From: Mycobacterium shinjukuense
GTDB taxonomy: Bacteria; Actinomycetota; Actinomycetes; Mycobacteriales; Mycobacteriaceae
DNA length: 64,000 nucleotides
Reading direction: 5' to 3'
Assembly (NCBI RefSeq): GCF_010730055.1
Contig: NZ_AP022575.1
Span: 992,001 to 1,056,000 of the forward strand
Position numbers and translations under genes: made by a program. The notes beneath the pieces are model-generated. The model was not told the DNA's origin. It saw nothing but the letters and a program-made list of their open reading frames with translations, and made no database searches. Shown here piece after piece: positions 16,250 to 25,225 of the stretch (positions are counted from its first letter, which is position 1; each line of letters begins with the position of its first letter).

Positions 16250-17809
16250 ATGAACCGCACACAGCTCCTCACCCTGGTCGCCACGGGTCTTGGCCTGTTC
16301 ATGATCTTCCTCGACGCGCTGATCGTGAACGTGGCACTGCCCAAGATCCAGGAACGCTTCGCTGTGGGCGAGGACGGACTGCAGTGGGTGGTGGCGGCCT
16401 ATAGCCTCAGCATGGCGGTCTTCATCATGTCGTCGGCAACACTCGCCGATCTCTACGGCCGCCGTCGTTGGTACGTGGCGGGTGTTTTCCTGTTCACGGC
16501 GGGGTCCATCGTTTGCGGGTTGGCGCCCTCCCTCGCGGTGCTAGCCACCGCGCGGGGCGTCCAGGGTTTGGGTGCGGCGATCGTCAGCGTGACCTCGCTC
16601 GCTCTGGTCAGCGCGGCCTTTCCGGAACCGACGCAGAAGGCGCGAGCGATCGGGATCTGGACCGCCCTGGCCAGTGTCGGCGTGACGGTGGGCCCGACAC
16701 TCGGCGGTCTGCTGGTGGACCAATGGGGGTGGCGCAGCGTCTTTTACGTCAACGCTCCCGTGGGCGCGCTCGTCATCCTGCTGACTCTGGGCTTCGTCCA
16801 GGAGTCACGCAACAGGCGGGCGCGGCGCTTCGATCTATCCGGGCAGACGTTGTTCATCGTTACCACGGGCACCTTTGTGTGCGCGATCATCGAAGGCCCC
16901 CAGGTCGGCTGGACGTCGCCGCGGATCCTCGCGCTGTTCTCGACGGCCACCGTCGGCTGGTTTCTCTTCTTGTGGTGCGAGCGCAGGTCATCGGATCCGA
17001 TGATGGATCTGACCTTGTTCCGCGACGCCTCGTACGCGGTGTCCATCGCAACCATGTGCACGGTGTTCTTCGCTGTCTACGGGATGCTGCTGCTCACCAC
17101 ACAGTTCCTGCAGAATGTGCGTGGCTATACCCCGAGTGTGACCGGAGTGTTGATCCTCCCATTTGGCTTGGCCCTGGCCATCGTGTCGCCGCTGGTGGGG
17201 CAACTGGTTGCCCGGATCGGCGCGCGGGTCCCGATCCTCGTGGGGCTCTGCCTGTTGATGCTGGGTCTGCTCACGCTGATCGCCAGCGAGCACCGGAGCT
17301 GGTCCCTGGTGCTGGCCGGACTGGGCCTGTGCGGCACCGGCCTTGCGCTGTGCCTGACGTCGATCACCACGATCGCCATGACCGCGGTGCCCCAGGACCG
17401 CGCGGGGATGGCGGCCGGCATCATGAATGCCCAGCGGGCGATCGGCTCGACGATCGGGTTCGCGGTCATGGGCTCTTTCCTGGCGGCTTGGCTCGCGGCC
17501 ACCCTCGAACCCCATCTGGTGCCCGCGGTGCCCGATCCCGTCCAGCGGCACGTCGTCGCCGAGGTCATCATCGACAGCGCCAACCCGCGAGCGCATGTGG
17601 GCGCGATTGTGCCGGCGCGGCAGATCGCACACCGTGACCCCGTCGCGATTGCGGAAGATGACTTCCTCGACGGCATTCGGGTGGCGTTCCTCATCGCCAC
17701 CGTATCGCTGGTCTTCGTGTTCCTGGCCGGCTGGCGCTGGTTTCCGCGTGGTGTCCGTACCCCGGACAGCGATGCCGAGCGCGCGACTGCAGGCACCGCC
17801 GATCGCTGA
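16250..17809 (+). CDS. stp: MFS drug efflux pump Stp (DHA2 family, 14 TMS)
   Basis: A 519-residue proton-driven exporter; the M. tuberculosis orthologue Rv2333c was reported to export spectinomycin and tetracycline. Motif A (LADLYGRRRWYVAG) follows TM2, and motif C (GVTVGPTLGGLL) is in TM5. The motif D1-like LDALIVNVALPKIQ is in TM1. A cytoplasmic or extracellular insert between the last helices contains PDPVQRHVVAEVIIDSANP. The first residues MNRTQLLTL match the orthologue. The gene is 103 bases after the broken desulfurase and convergent with mez. Confidence 0.93.
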   Translation: MNRTQLLTLVATGLGLFMIFLDALIVNVALPKIQERFAVGEDGLQWVVAAYSLSMAVFIMSSATLADLYGRRRWYVAGVFLFTAGSIVCGLAPSLAVLATARGVQGLGAAIVSVTSLALVSAAFPEPTQKARAIGIWTALASVGVTVGPTLGGLLVDQWGWRSVFYVNAPVGALVILLTLGFVQESRNRRARRFDLSGQTLFIVTTGTFVCAIIEGPQVGWTSPRILALFSTATVGWFLFLWCERRSSDPMMDLTLFRDASYAVSIATMCTVFFAVYGMLLLTTQFLQNVRGYTPSVTGVLILPFGLALAIVSPLVGQLVARIGARVPILVGLCLLMLGLLTLIASEHRSWSLVLAGLGLCGTGLALCLTSITTIAMTAVPQDRAGMAAGIMNAQRAIGSTIGFAVMGSFLAAWLAATLEPHLVPAVPDPVQRHVVAEVIIDSANPRAHVGAIVPARQIAHRDPVAIAEDDFLDGIRVAFLIATVSLVFVFLAGWRWFPRGVRTPDSDAERATAGTADR

Positions 17810-17843
17810 ATCCCGGAATCGACGGGGGTGGCCCGCCGGCGGG

Positions 17844-19505
17844 TTAGTCGTACACCGGCCGCCAGATGGTGTCGCGGATGGCTTGGCCGACATCGTCATG
17901 GGTCTTGGTGGCCACCCCGTCGGCGACGGCGGCCCGATAGACGGCCTCGGCGACGCTCGTCGAGACCGCGCACAAGTCTTGTACATCAGGCAACAGGGAA
18001 TCCCCGGGCATGGCCGGATTAGCTTGGCGAGCAATGGATTTCGCTGCCGCTTGCAGCATGCCCTGGGTGAGCAGCCGGGCCCCGGCGACGATCACGCCCA
18101 GTCCGATGCCGGGGAACACCAGCACATTGTTGGCCTGGCCGATGGTGTAGCTGGCGCCGCCGTGGTCGACGGGCGCGACCGGGCTGCCGGTGGCAATCAG
18201 GGCCTTGCCGTTCGACCAGGCCAGGATGTCGGCCGGCATGGCTTCCATGCGCGAGGTCGGGTTGGACAACGGAAAGATCATCGGCCGTTCGCAGGCTGCC
18301 GTCATCGCCTCGACGACCTCCCGGGTGAACGCGCCGGAGACCGCCGAGCAGCCGAGCAGGATCGTGGGGGCGGCCAACTTGATCGCGTCAAGCAGCCCGA
18401 CCCGATCCCCGGCGCCCAACCGATGGCGATTCTTGGCGTAGGGCGCCTGGAAATCGCGCAGGTCCGCCATGTCGTCGAAGAGCAGGCCGTGCTTGTCGAT
18501 CGGCCAGATCCGCGAGGTGGCCTGCTCGCCGGTGGCGCCGTCGGCGACCATCGCGTCACGGATCTGATCGGCCACCCCCATGCCGGCGGTTCCCGCGCCG
18601 AAGACGATCACCGTCTGATCCCGCACCGGGACGCCGGTGATATGCGAACCGCCGTCGATGGCCGCCACCACCACCGCGCCGGTGCCCTGCACGTCGTCGT
18701 TGAACACGCAGTAGTCCGCACCATAGGTCGCCAGAATCATCCGAGCGTTCGCCGGACCGAAATCCTCGAAATGCAGCATCGCCCGCGGGAACAGCCGGTG
18801 AGCGGTCTCGATGTAGCGCTTGATGAACTCGTCATATTCCGGGCCGCGGCGTCGCGCGTGCCGATTGCCCAGATAGAACGGATCCCGTAGCAGCTGCTCG
18901 TTGTCGGTGCCGACGTCCAGGGACACGGCCAGGCAGCGGCGCGGATCGATGCCACCGCCGGCGGTGTAGAGCGCCAACTTGCCCACCGCGATCTGGATGC
19001 CACCGACACCCCAGTCACCGATGCCCAGGATGGCCTCGGCGTCGGTGCACACGATCAGGTCGACGTCGTCGGGTCCCAGCCCCAGTGTTTCGAAGGCTTT
19101 CGCGATCTCGTCCGGTTCGTCGATGCTGAGAAACAGTCCGCGCTGGCCACGGTATTCGTCGGAGAAGCGCTGGATCGCCTCGCCGACCGTGGGTGTGTAG
19201 ACCACCGGCATCAGCTCGGGCAGATGGTCGACCAAGACCTTGAAGTACAACACCTCGTGGCGGTAGTGCAGCTGTTCGAGAAGCAGATTGCGGCCCAGAT
19301 CCGTGGCCAGGCTCTGCAACTGGAGCCACACCCGTTCGGCCTGCTGGTCGAGCGTGAGCACCGCGGACGGCAGCCGTCCGGTCAGCCCCAGCCGTCGGCG
19401 CTGTTCGTGGGTGAAGCCGACCCCCCGATTGAGGCTGGGGGCGGCCAGCGCGGGCGGGATCCGTGGCACGCGGGCCTGGCTCATCGCAACCTCCGTCGCC
19501 GACAT
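17844..19505 (-). CDS. mez: NAD(P)-dependent malic enzyme
   Basis: Oxidatively decarboxylates malate to pyruvate, linking the TCA cycle to gluconeogenesis and to NADPH for lipid synthesis. Visible motifs are VVYTPTVGEAIQRFSDEY with the catalytic Tyr near residue 108, RGLFLSIDEPDEI, CTDAEAILGIGDWGVGGIQIAVGK near 180-200 (split motif) and the Rossmann VFGAGTAGMGVADQI near 310. 553 residues fits Rv2332. The ATG at 19505 (MSATEVAMSQ) is taken; a second ATG lies seven codons on. The remnant nitrate reductase ends six bases upstream. Confidence 0.94.
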   Translation of the reverse strand: MSATEVAMSQARVPRIPPALAAPSLNRGVGFTHEQRRRLGLTGRLPSAVLTLDQQAERVWLQLQSLATDLGRNLLLEQLHYRHEVLYFKVLVDHLPELMPVVYTPTVGEAIQRFSDEYRGQRGLFLSIDEPDEIAKAFETLGLGPDDVDLIVCTDAEAILGIGDWGVGGIQIAVGKLALYTAGGGIDPRRCLAVSLDVGTDNEQLLRDPFYLGNRHARRRGPEYDEFIKRYIETAHRLFPRAMLHFEDFGPANARMILATYGADYCVFNDDVQGTGAVVVAAIDGGSHITGVPVRDQTVIVFGAGTAGMGVADQIRDAMVADGATGEQATSRIWPIDKHGLLFDDMADLRDFQAPYAKNRHRLGAGDRVGLLDAIKLAAPTILLGCSAVSGAFTREVVEAMTAACERPMIFPLSNPTSRMEAMPADILAWSNGKALIATGSPVAPVDHGGASYTIGQANNVLVFPGIGLGVIVAGARLLTQGMLQAAAKSIARQANPAMPGDSLLPDVQDLCAVSTSVAEAVYRAAVADGVATKTHDDVGQAIRDTIWRPVYD

Positions 19506-19511
19506 GACGCG

Positions 19512-20640
19512 TCACGTCACGGTAACCGAGGCGCTCGCGGCTTTCTGCCCCGGTTGGGTGACCTTGGCGAGGCTGACCGCGCACGCCTGGTATTCCGGCT
19601 GGCGCGATATCGCGTCGACGGCGTCGTTGGTGACGGCGTTGATCGCCAGGTATTCGCCGAAGGCGTCGTTCCAGTGGAAGGGTGCAAAACAGTCGCCTGG
19701 CCGCACCCGGTCGGTGACCACCGCCGGCGGCACCGCGCGGCCACGCCGGGATGCGATTTCGACCGCGTCGCCGTCGCGGATCTGAAGCCGGTTGGCATCG
19801 TCGGGATGGATCTGCACAAACGGGCCCGGGTTGAGCCTGTTGAACTTGGCGACCATGCCGGTCTTGGTCAGCGTGTGCCAATGATGCGGCAGGCGCCCGG
19901 TGTTGAGCAGGAACGGGTAGCCGGCGTCCGGCATTTCCGCGGGCGGCAGGTAGGGGCGGGCGAAGAACAGCGCACGACCGTTCGCGGTCGGAAACGCCAA
20001 GCGCGGCAGGTGGCCGTCCGCGCGAACCAGCCGCGTCTGGCTGACACCGTCGTTGCGGTAGCGGTGCGGCGCGGGTCGACGACGATCAGTTGGGCGCCGG
20101 CCTTGACGCGCTCCATCATGCGTAGGAACAGGATCGGATGGCAGTCAGCCATATTGTCCCCGATGACGAAATAGACGTCGGCGTGGTCGAAGTCTTCATA
20201 TGAGCCCGGTGGGCCGTCGTCACCCAGTGACAAGGTGTAGCCCGAACGGCGCCGGCCATGCACAGTCGTGAGTTCGACTCGATCTGGTTGGTGTCGATGA
20301 ACCCCTTGGTCAGTTTGTTCGCCAGGTACTGGGCCTCGATGGACATCTGCCCCGACACATAGACGGCGACGGCATCCGGGCCGTGCTCGTCGATGATGGC
20401 CCGTAACCGGTTGGCGCACTGGGTGATGGCGTCGTCCAACCGAATGCCTTGAAAGGGTTCGGCGCGGTTTGCCCGCAGGTAGGCCGACTCCATCCGGCCG
20501 GGTGCGGCAAGCATCTCTGCGGTGGTCGTGCCCTTGGTGCACAACCGGCCGAAATTGGCCGGATGGTTGTTCTGCCCTATTGATTTGGCGATGTGACGAC
20601 GCCCGCTTCGCGGATCGGTTGCTCGCGCAACGGGCTCGGC
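19512..20640 (-). pseudogene. Broken assimilatory nitrate reductase (NarB/NasA-type molybdoenzyme)
   Basis: Remnant in three frames. The 5' part (about 20640-20260) reads NHPANFGRLCTKG, SGQMSIEAQYLANKLTKGF and NSRLCMAG, where the Cys would bind molybdenum. A frameshift near 20240 leads to DFDHADVYFVIGDNMADCHP and QLIVVDPRRTATA. A deletion of roughly 300 residues then joins the C-terminal cofactor-binding domain (NTGRLPHHWHTLTKTG, FVQIHPDDANRLQIRDGD, FAPFHWNDAFGEY). The N-terminal iron-sulfur motif is missing. The enzyme would have reduced nitrate to nitrite for assimilation; it is near the intact narK1. The large deletion rules out a mere sequencing error. Confidence 0.85.
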
Positions 20641-20810
20641 GCCGACGGTGGAATCAGCGAGAGAACTTCGACCGGCTTCCGATCCTCTCCGGGTCATCGT
20701 CGACCAGCCGATCGGCGCCCAGGTTACCCGTGGACCGCCCGTTCCAGGCCTCGCACCTGGGGTTTTGACGAAACCGGGGGGACATTCACAGTCTTCGCTA
20801 GGCTCGCGAC

Positions 20811-21314
20811 GTGCGTCGTCGGCTGTGCGCTGCCCTGATGGTTGTGGGCCTGGTTTCGGGCCCGGCGGTCGTTGGCTGCGCCGCGAAGCGGCCGCCGCCG
20901 GTGGCTACACCGCGGGATAGCTGCCAGGACTCCGACGGGCCCAGCGCCGAAACGGTGCGACAGGCCATCGCCGCGGTTCCGATCCTGGTACCGCGATCTA
21001 CCTGGGTCGAAATCGGCCGGGGGCATACCAGGAAATGCCGCTTGCATTGGGTGCAGATCGTCCCAACCATTGCCTCCGAGTCCACCCCTCAGCAGCTGTT
21101 GTTCTTCGACCACAACACCCCGCTGGGCTCACCCACCCCAAACCCGAAGCCGTACATCACCGTGCTACCCCCCGGCGACGATACCGTGACGGTGCGTTAC
21201 CAATGGCGCATCGGCGGCGATCAGGAGTGCTGTCCGAGCGGAAGCGGCACCGTGGCGTTCCAGATCGGCTCGGACGGCAAACTGCAGGCGCTCGGGCCGA
21301 TACCGCATCAGTAG
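20811..21314 (+). CDS. lppP: Lipoprotein LppP
   Basis: A 167-residue lipoprotein of the LppP/LprE family. The signal RRRLCAALMVVGLVSGPAVVGC ends in a lipobox with Cys23. The mature part has five further cysteines (for example DSCQDSD, RKCRLHW, QECCPSG) that could pair in disulfides. The conserved core is PQQLLFFDHNTPLGSPTPNP and VTVRYQWRIGG. The GTG at 20811 is used. The position beside narK1 matches Rv2330c. No enzymatic function known. Confidence 0.88.
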   Translation: MRRRLCAALMVVGLVSGPAVVGCAAKRPPPVATPRDSCQDSDGPSAETVRQAIAAVPILVPRSTWVEIGRGHTRKCRLHWVQIVPTIASESTPQQLLFFDHNTPLGSPTPNPKPYITVLPPGDDTVTVRYQWRIGGDQECCPSGSGTVAFQIGSDGKLQALGPIPHQ

Positions 21315-21402
21315 CCGTCGCGCGCAATGACTTTCGGGGCCGATGGTCCGGCGCCTCGGCGCGCCGTTGCACGCCGCGCCGAGGCAACCGGGCGGGGCCG
21401 AT

Positions 21403-21435
21403 CTTCAGGAGTTCTTCAGGACTTCTACAGCAGGT
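21403..21435 (+). promoter_or_regulatory. Three tandem 11-base direct repeats upstream of narK1
   Basis: CTTCAGGAGTT (21403), CTTCAGGACTT (21414) and CTACAGCAGGT (21425) follow each other without a gap, and a further TCAGG comes next. An 11-base period places each unit on the same face of DNA, as with OmpR/PhoB-family response-regulator sites. The block is 92 bases before the narK1 start, a sensible promoter position. The regulator is unknown. Confidence 0.5.
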
Positions 21436-21526
21436 TCAGGCTGTGCGTGAAATGCCCAGCGGCCGAAAGCCTGGCAGGCTGGAAGTCCCGTGCCTGGACG
21501 CACGACGCCGGTTGCAAAGGAGGGTG

Positions 21527-23032
21527 ATGGACCAGCTGACATTGCCGAAGCGCGAGGAGTCGCCCTGGACTGACGGTGCTGCCACGCAACCCAGGTCGGC
21601 TGTCACCGGGCCGGCCAGGCGCAGGGGTGGCTCACGTCACATATCCCGTTGGGACCCCGAGGATCCGGTGGCGTGGGAGGCCGGCAACAAGACCATCGCC
21701 CGGCGCAATCTGCTGTGGTCGGTGGTGACCGTGCACTTGGGTTACTCGGTGTGGACGCTGTGGCCGGTGATGGAGTTGTTCATGCCACAAGATGTCTACG
21801 GCTTCACCACGGGTGACAAGTTTCTGCTGGGCACCACCGCCACCCTGGTCGGGGCGGCCATGCGGATGCCGTATTCAATGGCCACCGCGCTCTTCGGCGG
21901 TCGCAACTGGGCGATGTTCTCGGCAAGCGTGCTGCTGATTCCCCTGATCGGCACGATGGCGTTGCTGGCCCATCCGGGTCTGCCGCTGTGGCCGTATCTG
22001 GTGTGCGCGGCATTGACCGGCTTGGGCGGCGGCAATTTCGCGGCGTCGATGAGCAACGCCAACGCCTTCTACCCGCACAGGCTGAAAGGATCGGCGCTGG
22101 GAATCGCTGGTGGGATAGGCAATCTCGGGGTGCCGACCATCCAGTTGATTGGGCTGCTGGTCATCGCCACCGTGGGCGACGGCAAGCCCTACCTGGTCTG
22201 CGGACCCTACGCGGTGTTGCTGGCGATCGCCGCGGTCGGAGCCGCGCTGTTCATGAACAACGTCGAGCAACACCGGGTCAAGCCAGATCGGCTTCGGCCG
22301 ATCATCTCGGCGGTGCTGTCGACGCGCGACACCTGGTTGCTCTCGCTGCTCTATCTCGGCACCTTCGGCTCGTTCATCGGATTCTCGTTCGCGTTTGGCC
22401 AGGTGTTGCAGACGAACCTGATGGCCTCCGGGCAAACCGCGGCGCACGGCGCGCTGCACGCCGCCGAGCTCGCGTTCGTCGGACCGTTGCTGGCGGCCCT
22501 GGCCCGGGTTTACGGTGGCCGCCTGGCCGACCGCATCGGCGGGACTCGGCTCACCCTGGCGGTGTTTGTTGCCATGGCCTTCACGGCCGGCCTGCTGATC
22601 ATCGCGGGCACCGTCGAAGACCGGCACCCGCACCGCCTGCTGGGCCCGCACGCCGGCCTGGCGGGCGGGGCCACCATGGCCGGCTACTGCGCCTGCTTCC
22701 TCGCGCTGTTCGTGTTGTCCGGGTTGGGCAACGGGTCGGTGTACAAGATGATCCCGACGATTTTCGAGTCGTGCAGCCGTTCACTGGATCTCAATGACGC
22801 CGAACGCCGTGATTGGTCTCGGGTCATCTCGGGCGTGGTCATCGGGCTGGTGGCGGCATTCGGAGCGCTCGGCGGGGTGGCGATCAACCTGGCGTTGCGC
22901 CAGTCCTATCTCAGCACCGGCAACGCCACCTCGGCGTTCTGGATTTTCATGGTGTTCTACGCCGCCGCCGCCGTGCTGACCTGGAAGGTGTATGTGCGAC
23001 GACCGTTCGTCCGCGTTGCGGCGCCGGCTTAG
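21527..23032 (+). CDS. narK1: Nitrate/nitrite transporter NarK1
   Basis: A 501-residue MFS transporter of the nitrate/nitrite porter family. A polar 60-residue N terminus (DPEDPVAWEAGNKTIARRNL) precedes about 12 membrane helices. The two nitrate signatures are visible: ALTGLGGGNFAASMSN near 165 and LSGLGNGSVYKMIP near 400. Arg-containing MRMPYS is in TM2. The ATG at 21527 follows AAAGGAGG; the spacing is short, and the frame is open to 21035. No intact nitrate reductase is in the window, since the nearby one is broken. Equals Rv2329c by position. Confidence 0.92.
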   Translation: MDQLTLPKREESPWTDGAATQPRSAVTGPARRRGGSRHISRWDPEDPVAWEAGNKTIARRNLLWSVVTVHLGYSVWTLWPVMELFMPQDVYGFTTGDKFLLGTTATLVGAAMRMPYSMATALFGGRNWAMFSASVLLIPLIGTMALLAHPGLPLWPYLVCAALTGLGGGNFAASMSNANAFYPHRLKGSALGIAGGIGNLGVPTIQLIGLLVIATVGDGKPYLVCGPYAVLLAIAAVGAALFMNNVEQHRVKPDRLRPIISAVLSTRDTWLLSLLYLGTFGSFIGFSFAFGQVLQTNLMASGQTAAHGALHAAELAFVGPLLAALARVYGGRLADRIGGTRLTLAVFVAMAFTAGLLIIAGTVEDRHPHRLLGPHAGLAGGATMAGYCACFLALFVLSGLGNGSVYKMIPTIFESCSRSLDLNDAERRDWSRVISGVVIGLVAAFGALGGVAINLALRQSYLSTGNATSAFWIFMVFYAAAAVLTWKVYVRRPFVRVAAPA

Positions 23033-23323
23033 CCGGTCGGGTTCGCCGGGTGCAGCATCTCGGCGGGACGCAGCGGCTCGGGGATGCCGAACCCGTCCAC
23101 CAGCGTCCTGACGTGCGGGCGCAGCACCCGGCACCGATCGTTGATGCCGCGGGTGATGGCCTTGGCCCGCTCGGTGGACAGGTACCGGTGCGCGCCCCGC
23201 GGCCGCCATGATCTGCATCTGCTCGGCCACCTTGGCGCGGGCGATCACCGTGTTCACGTCGCGCCACCGCCCGTCCAGCGCGTTGCGCAGGTGTTCGGCG
23301 GTGCCTATCGTGTCTGGTGCCAT
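23029..23323 (-). pseudogene. Frameshifted acyl-CoA oxidase-like C-terminal fragment
   Basis: Two frames together read LRNALDGRWRDVNTVIAR, AEQMQIMAAAG, then HRYLSTERAKAITRGIND, LRPHVRTLVDGFGIPEPL and a stop that overlaps the narK1 stop. Removing one C near 23193-23196 joins them. The pattern ...LVDGFGIPEPL resembles the tail of acyl-CoA dehydrogenase/oxidase proteins; that assignment is tentative. The lesion is in a run of C and G, so sequencing error is possible. A short intact gene of about 97 codons is the alternative. Confidence 0.5.
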
Positions 23324-23380
23324 ACCCGACCGTAACCTGTTGCCGGCGTCCCGAAAATCGCCAACCGAGGGCTAACGACC

Positions 23381-24574
23381 TTGACACCCAGCAACCAGAT
23401 CGACGGTGGCGGCCTGACCGCTGTCGTGCGCCGATTGCTGGGCCCGTTGCTTGCCCTGTGCTGTCTGGGACCGTCGGTGGCCGTGGCCGGATGCGTACCG
23501 GCGCATCCGGGTGCCCCGGCCAGCGGCCCGCGGCCGATGCTGAGCTACCTCGGGCAGGCTCAGGTTCCGTTCGACGCCTCCGTGGCCGGCGCGGCCATCG
23601 GCGGCTTGTCCGGGATCAGTTACGACGCCGGCCGCCAGATCTATTACGTGCTCTCCGACGACCGCTCCAAGACGGGCCCCGCAAGGTTTTTCACGGTGCG
23701 GCTTTCATTGTCGGACAAGGGGATCGACGACATCGCCATCACCGGAATGCACCCGTTGCTGGACCGGTCCGGTCAGTCGTTCAGGCCGCTGAAGCTGGAC
23801 GGCACAACGCCGTTTGTGGAGCCGGTGGTACCGCCCGACCCCGAGGGCATCGCGTTCGACGCCGCCCGGCAGCGGCTGTATTGGAGCTCCGAGGGTGAGC
23901 GGCTCACCGATCGGGAACCGGTGCTGGCGGACCCCTGGGTTCGGATCGCCGGGACGGACGGGGGCTATCTGGGCGAGTTCGCCTTGCCGCCCAACCTGGC
24001 GATGTCTGCCCAGTCCACCGGGCCGCGCCGCAACCAGGCGCTGGAGGGGCTGGCGCTGACACCCGACGGCCGGTCGCTGTTCGCCGCGATGGAGGCCCCG
24101 GGTTACAACGACGGGCCCGTCGCCGCCGGCGACCGCGGGGCGCTGACCCGGATCACCAAATTCGACGTCGCCACCGCCGCGCCCTCCGCGCAATACGCCT
24201 ACCCGACGGAGCCGGCCGCCGGGTCCGCCGAGCGCAACGGTGTCTCCGATCTGGTCGCGCTGTCGGACACGACGTTTCTGGTGGTGGAACGGTCCAAAGC
24301 CGTGCCCCCGGTCGTCCGGGTGTTCCGCGCCGAGGTCGGCGCCGCCACCGATGTCTTGGCCATGCCCTCGATGCAGGGCGCCGCGCTGACCCCGATGAGC
24401 AAGACGCTGGCCGCCGACCTGTCGGCGACTTCGGGGTCGTCGCCAGCGCCGAACATCGAAGGCATCACCTTGGGACCCACATTGCCCGATGGCCGTCAAT
24501 CGGTGGTGCTGGTCGCCGACAACGACTTCGCACCCGGCCGGGCCAGCCAGTTCCTGCTGTACGCGATGTCGTGA
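23381..24574 (+). CDS. Esterase-like phytase-family lipoprotein
   Basis: A 397-residue exported protein of the esterase-like-activity-of-phytase family (PF13449), a beta-propeller fold. The N terminus has a signal and lipobox (LLALCCLGPSVAVAGC, Cys near 38). Propeller motifs include IGGLSGISYDAGRQIYYVLSDDR near 75-95, PEGIAFDAARQRLYWSSEGE near 150, and EGLALTPDGRSLFAAMEA near 225. The last conserved block, NIEGITLGPTLPDGRQSVVLVADNDF, is near 365. The start is uncertain: TTG at 23381 or GTG at 23426. Substrate unknown. It is divergent from the preceding fragment. Confidence 0.85.
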   Translation: MTPSNQIDGGGLTAVVRRLLGPLLALCCLGPSVAVAGCVPAHPGAPASGPRPMLSYLGQAQVPFDASVAGAAIGGLSGISYDAGRQIYYVLSDDRSKTGPARFFTVRLSLSDKGIDDIAITGMHPLLDRSGQSFRPLKLDGTTPFVEPVVPPDPEGIAFDAARQRLYWSSEGERLTDREPVLADPWVRIAGTDGGYLGEFALPPNLAMSAQSTGPRRNQALEGLALTPDGRSLFAAMEAPGYNDGPVAAGDRGALTRITKFDVATAAPSAQYAYPTEPAAGSAERNGVSDLVALSDTTFLVVERSKAVPPVVRVFRAEVGAATDVLAMPSMQGAALTPMSKTLAADLSATSGSSPAPNIEGITLGPTLPDGRQSVVLVADNDFAPGRASQFLLYAMS

Positions 24575-24613
24575 CCGTTGCGCCGTTCGCCGCCGGAACC
24601 GGACAAACCCGGT

Positions 24614-25096
24614 TCACAGCGTGGTGCGGCCGGTGGCGGCGGCGTTGTCGAGCAGGCGGCGCAGCACCTCGACCGCATCCGCCAACACCTGGCGCTCGGC
24701 CGGCTCGAGCCGGGCGAGCTGGGGTTCGATCGCGGCGGCCCGGTCTGCCCGCACCGCGTTGAGCGTGCGTAGGCCCTCGGGTGTGATGCGGATGCGGACC
24801 GCCCGGGCATCGCCGGGATCGGCGGTTCGCGAAACCAGTCCGGCGTGCTCGAGTCGGCGCACCTGGGTGGTCATCGTCGGCTGCGAACAGTGATCGACGG
24901 CCGCCAGGTCACCGATCCGGGCCTCGCCCTGGGCCTCGATGGTGGCCAACAGCCGGGCCTGGGCCGCGGGCAACGGCATCTGGATGCGCTGCGTGGCCAG
25001 CCGGTTGAGCCGCGCGACCACGGCCAGCAGGTCAGCACCCAGGCCCGGCTGAGGTCCGACGGCCTCGCCGTGATTGGCGTCGGCGGGTGAACTCAT
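24614..25096 (-). CDS. MarR-family transcriptional regulator, Rv2327-like
   Basis: A 160-residue winged-helix regulator. The HTH is ARIGDLAAVDHCSQPTMTTQVRRLEHAGLVSR near 55-86, followed by the wing DPGDARAVRIRITPEG. Dimer helices at both ends are Leu/Ala/Arg-rich. It is divergent from the ECF transporter operon with 129 bases between, so control of that operon or of itself is the likeliest role. Ligand unknown. Position matches Rv2327. Confidence 0.9.
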   Translation of the reverse strand: MSSPADANHGEAVGPQPGLGADLLAVVARLNRLATQRIQMPLPAAQARLLATIEAQGEARIGDLAAVDHCSQPTMTTQVRRLEHAGLVSRTADPGDARAVRIRITPEGLRTLNAVRADRAAAIEPQLARLEPAERQVLADAVEVLRRLLDNAAATGRTTL

Positions 25097-25225
25097 GCGC
25101 CCATCGTTGCAGAGCTTTGCTAGCCATTAACTTCGGGCTAGCCGAGACCAACCACGTTGCCCGGCTACCCGGGCCGGCGGATGTGCTGCGCCGGTTTAGG
25201 GCCTGGGCCTGGCACAATCGGTGAA

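Noticed and set aside
21035..21526. N-terminal extension of narK1 back into lppP
   Set aside because: It overlaps the lipoprotein gene on the same strand in another frame, and a strong AAAGGAGG site stands just before the ATG at 21527.
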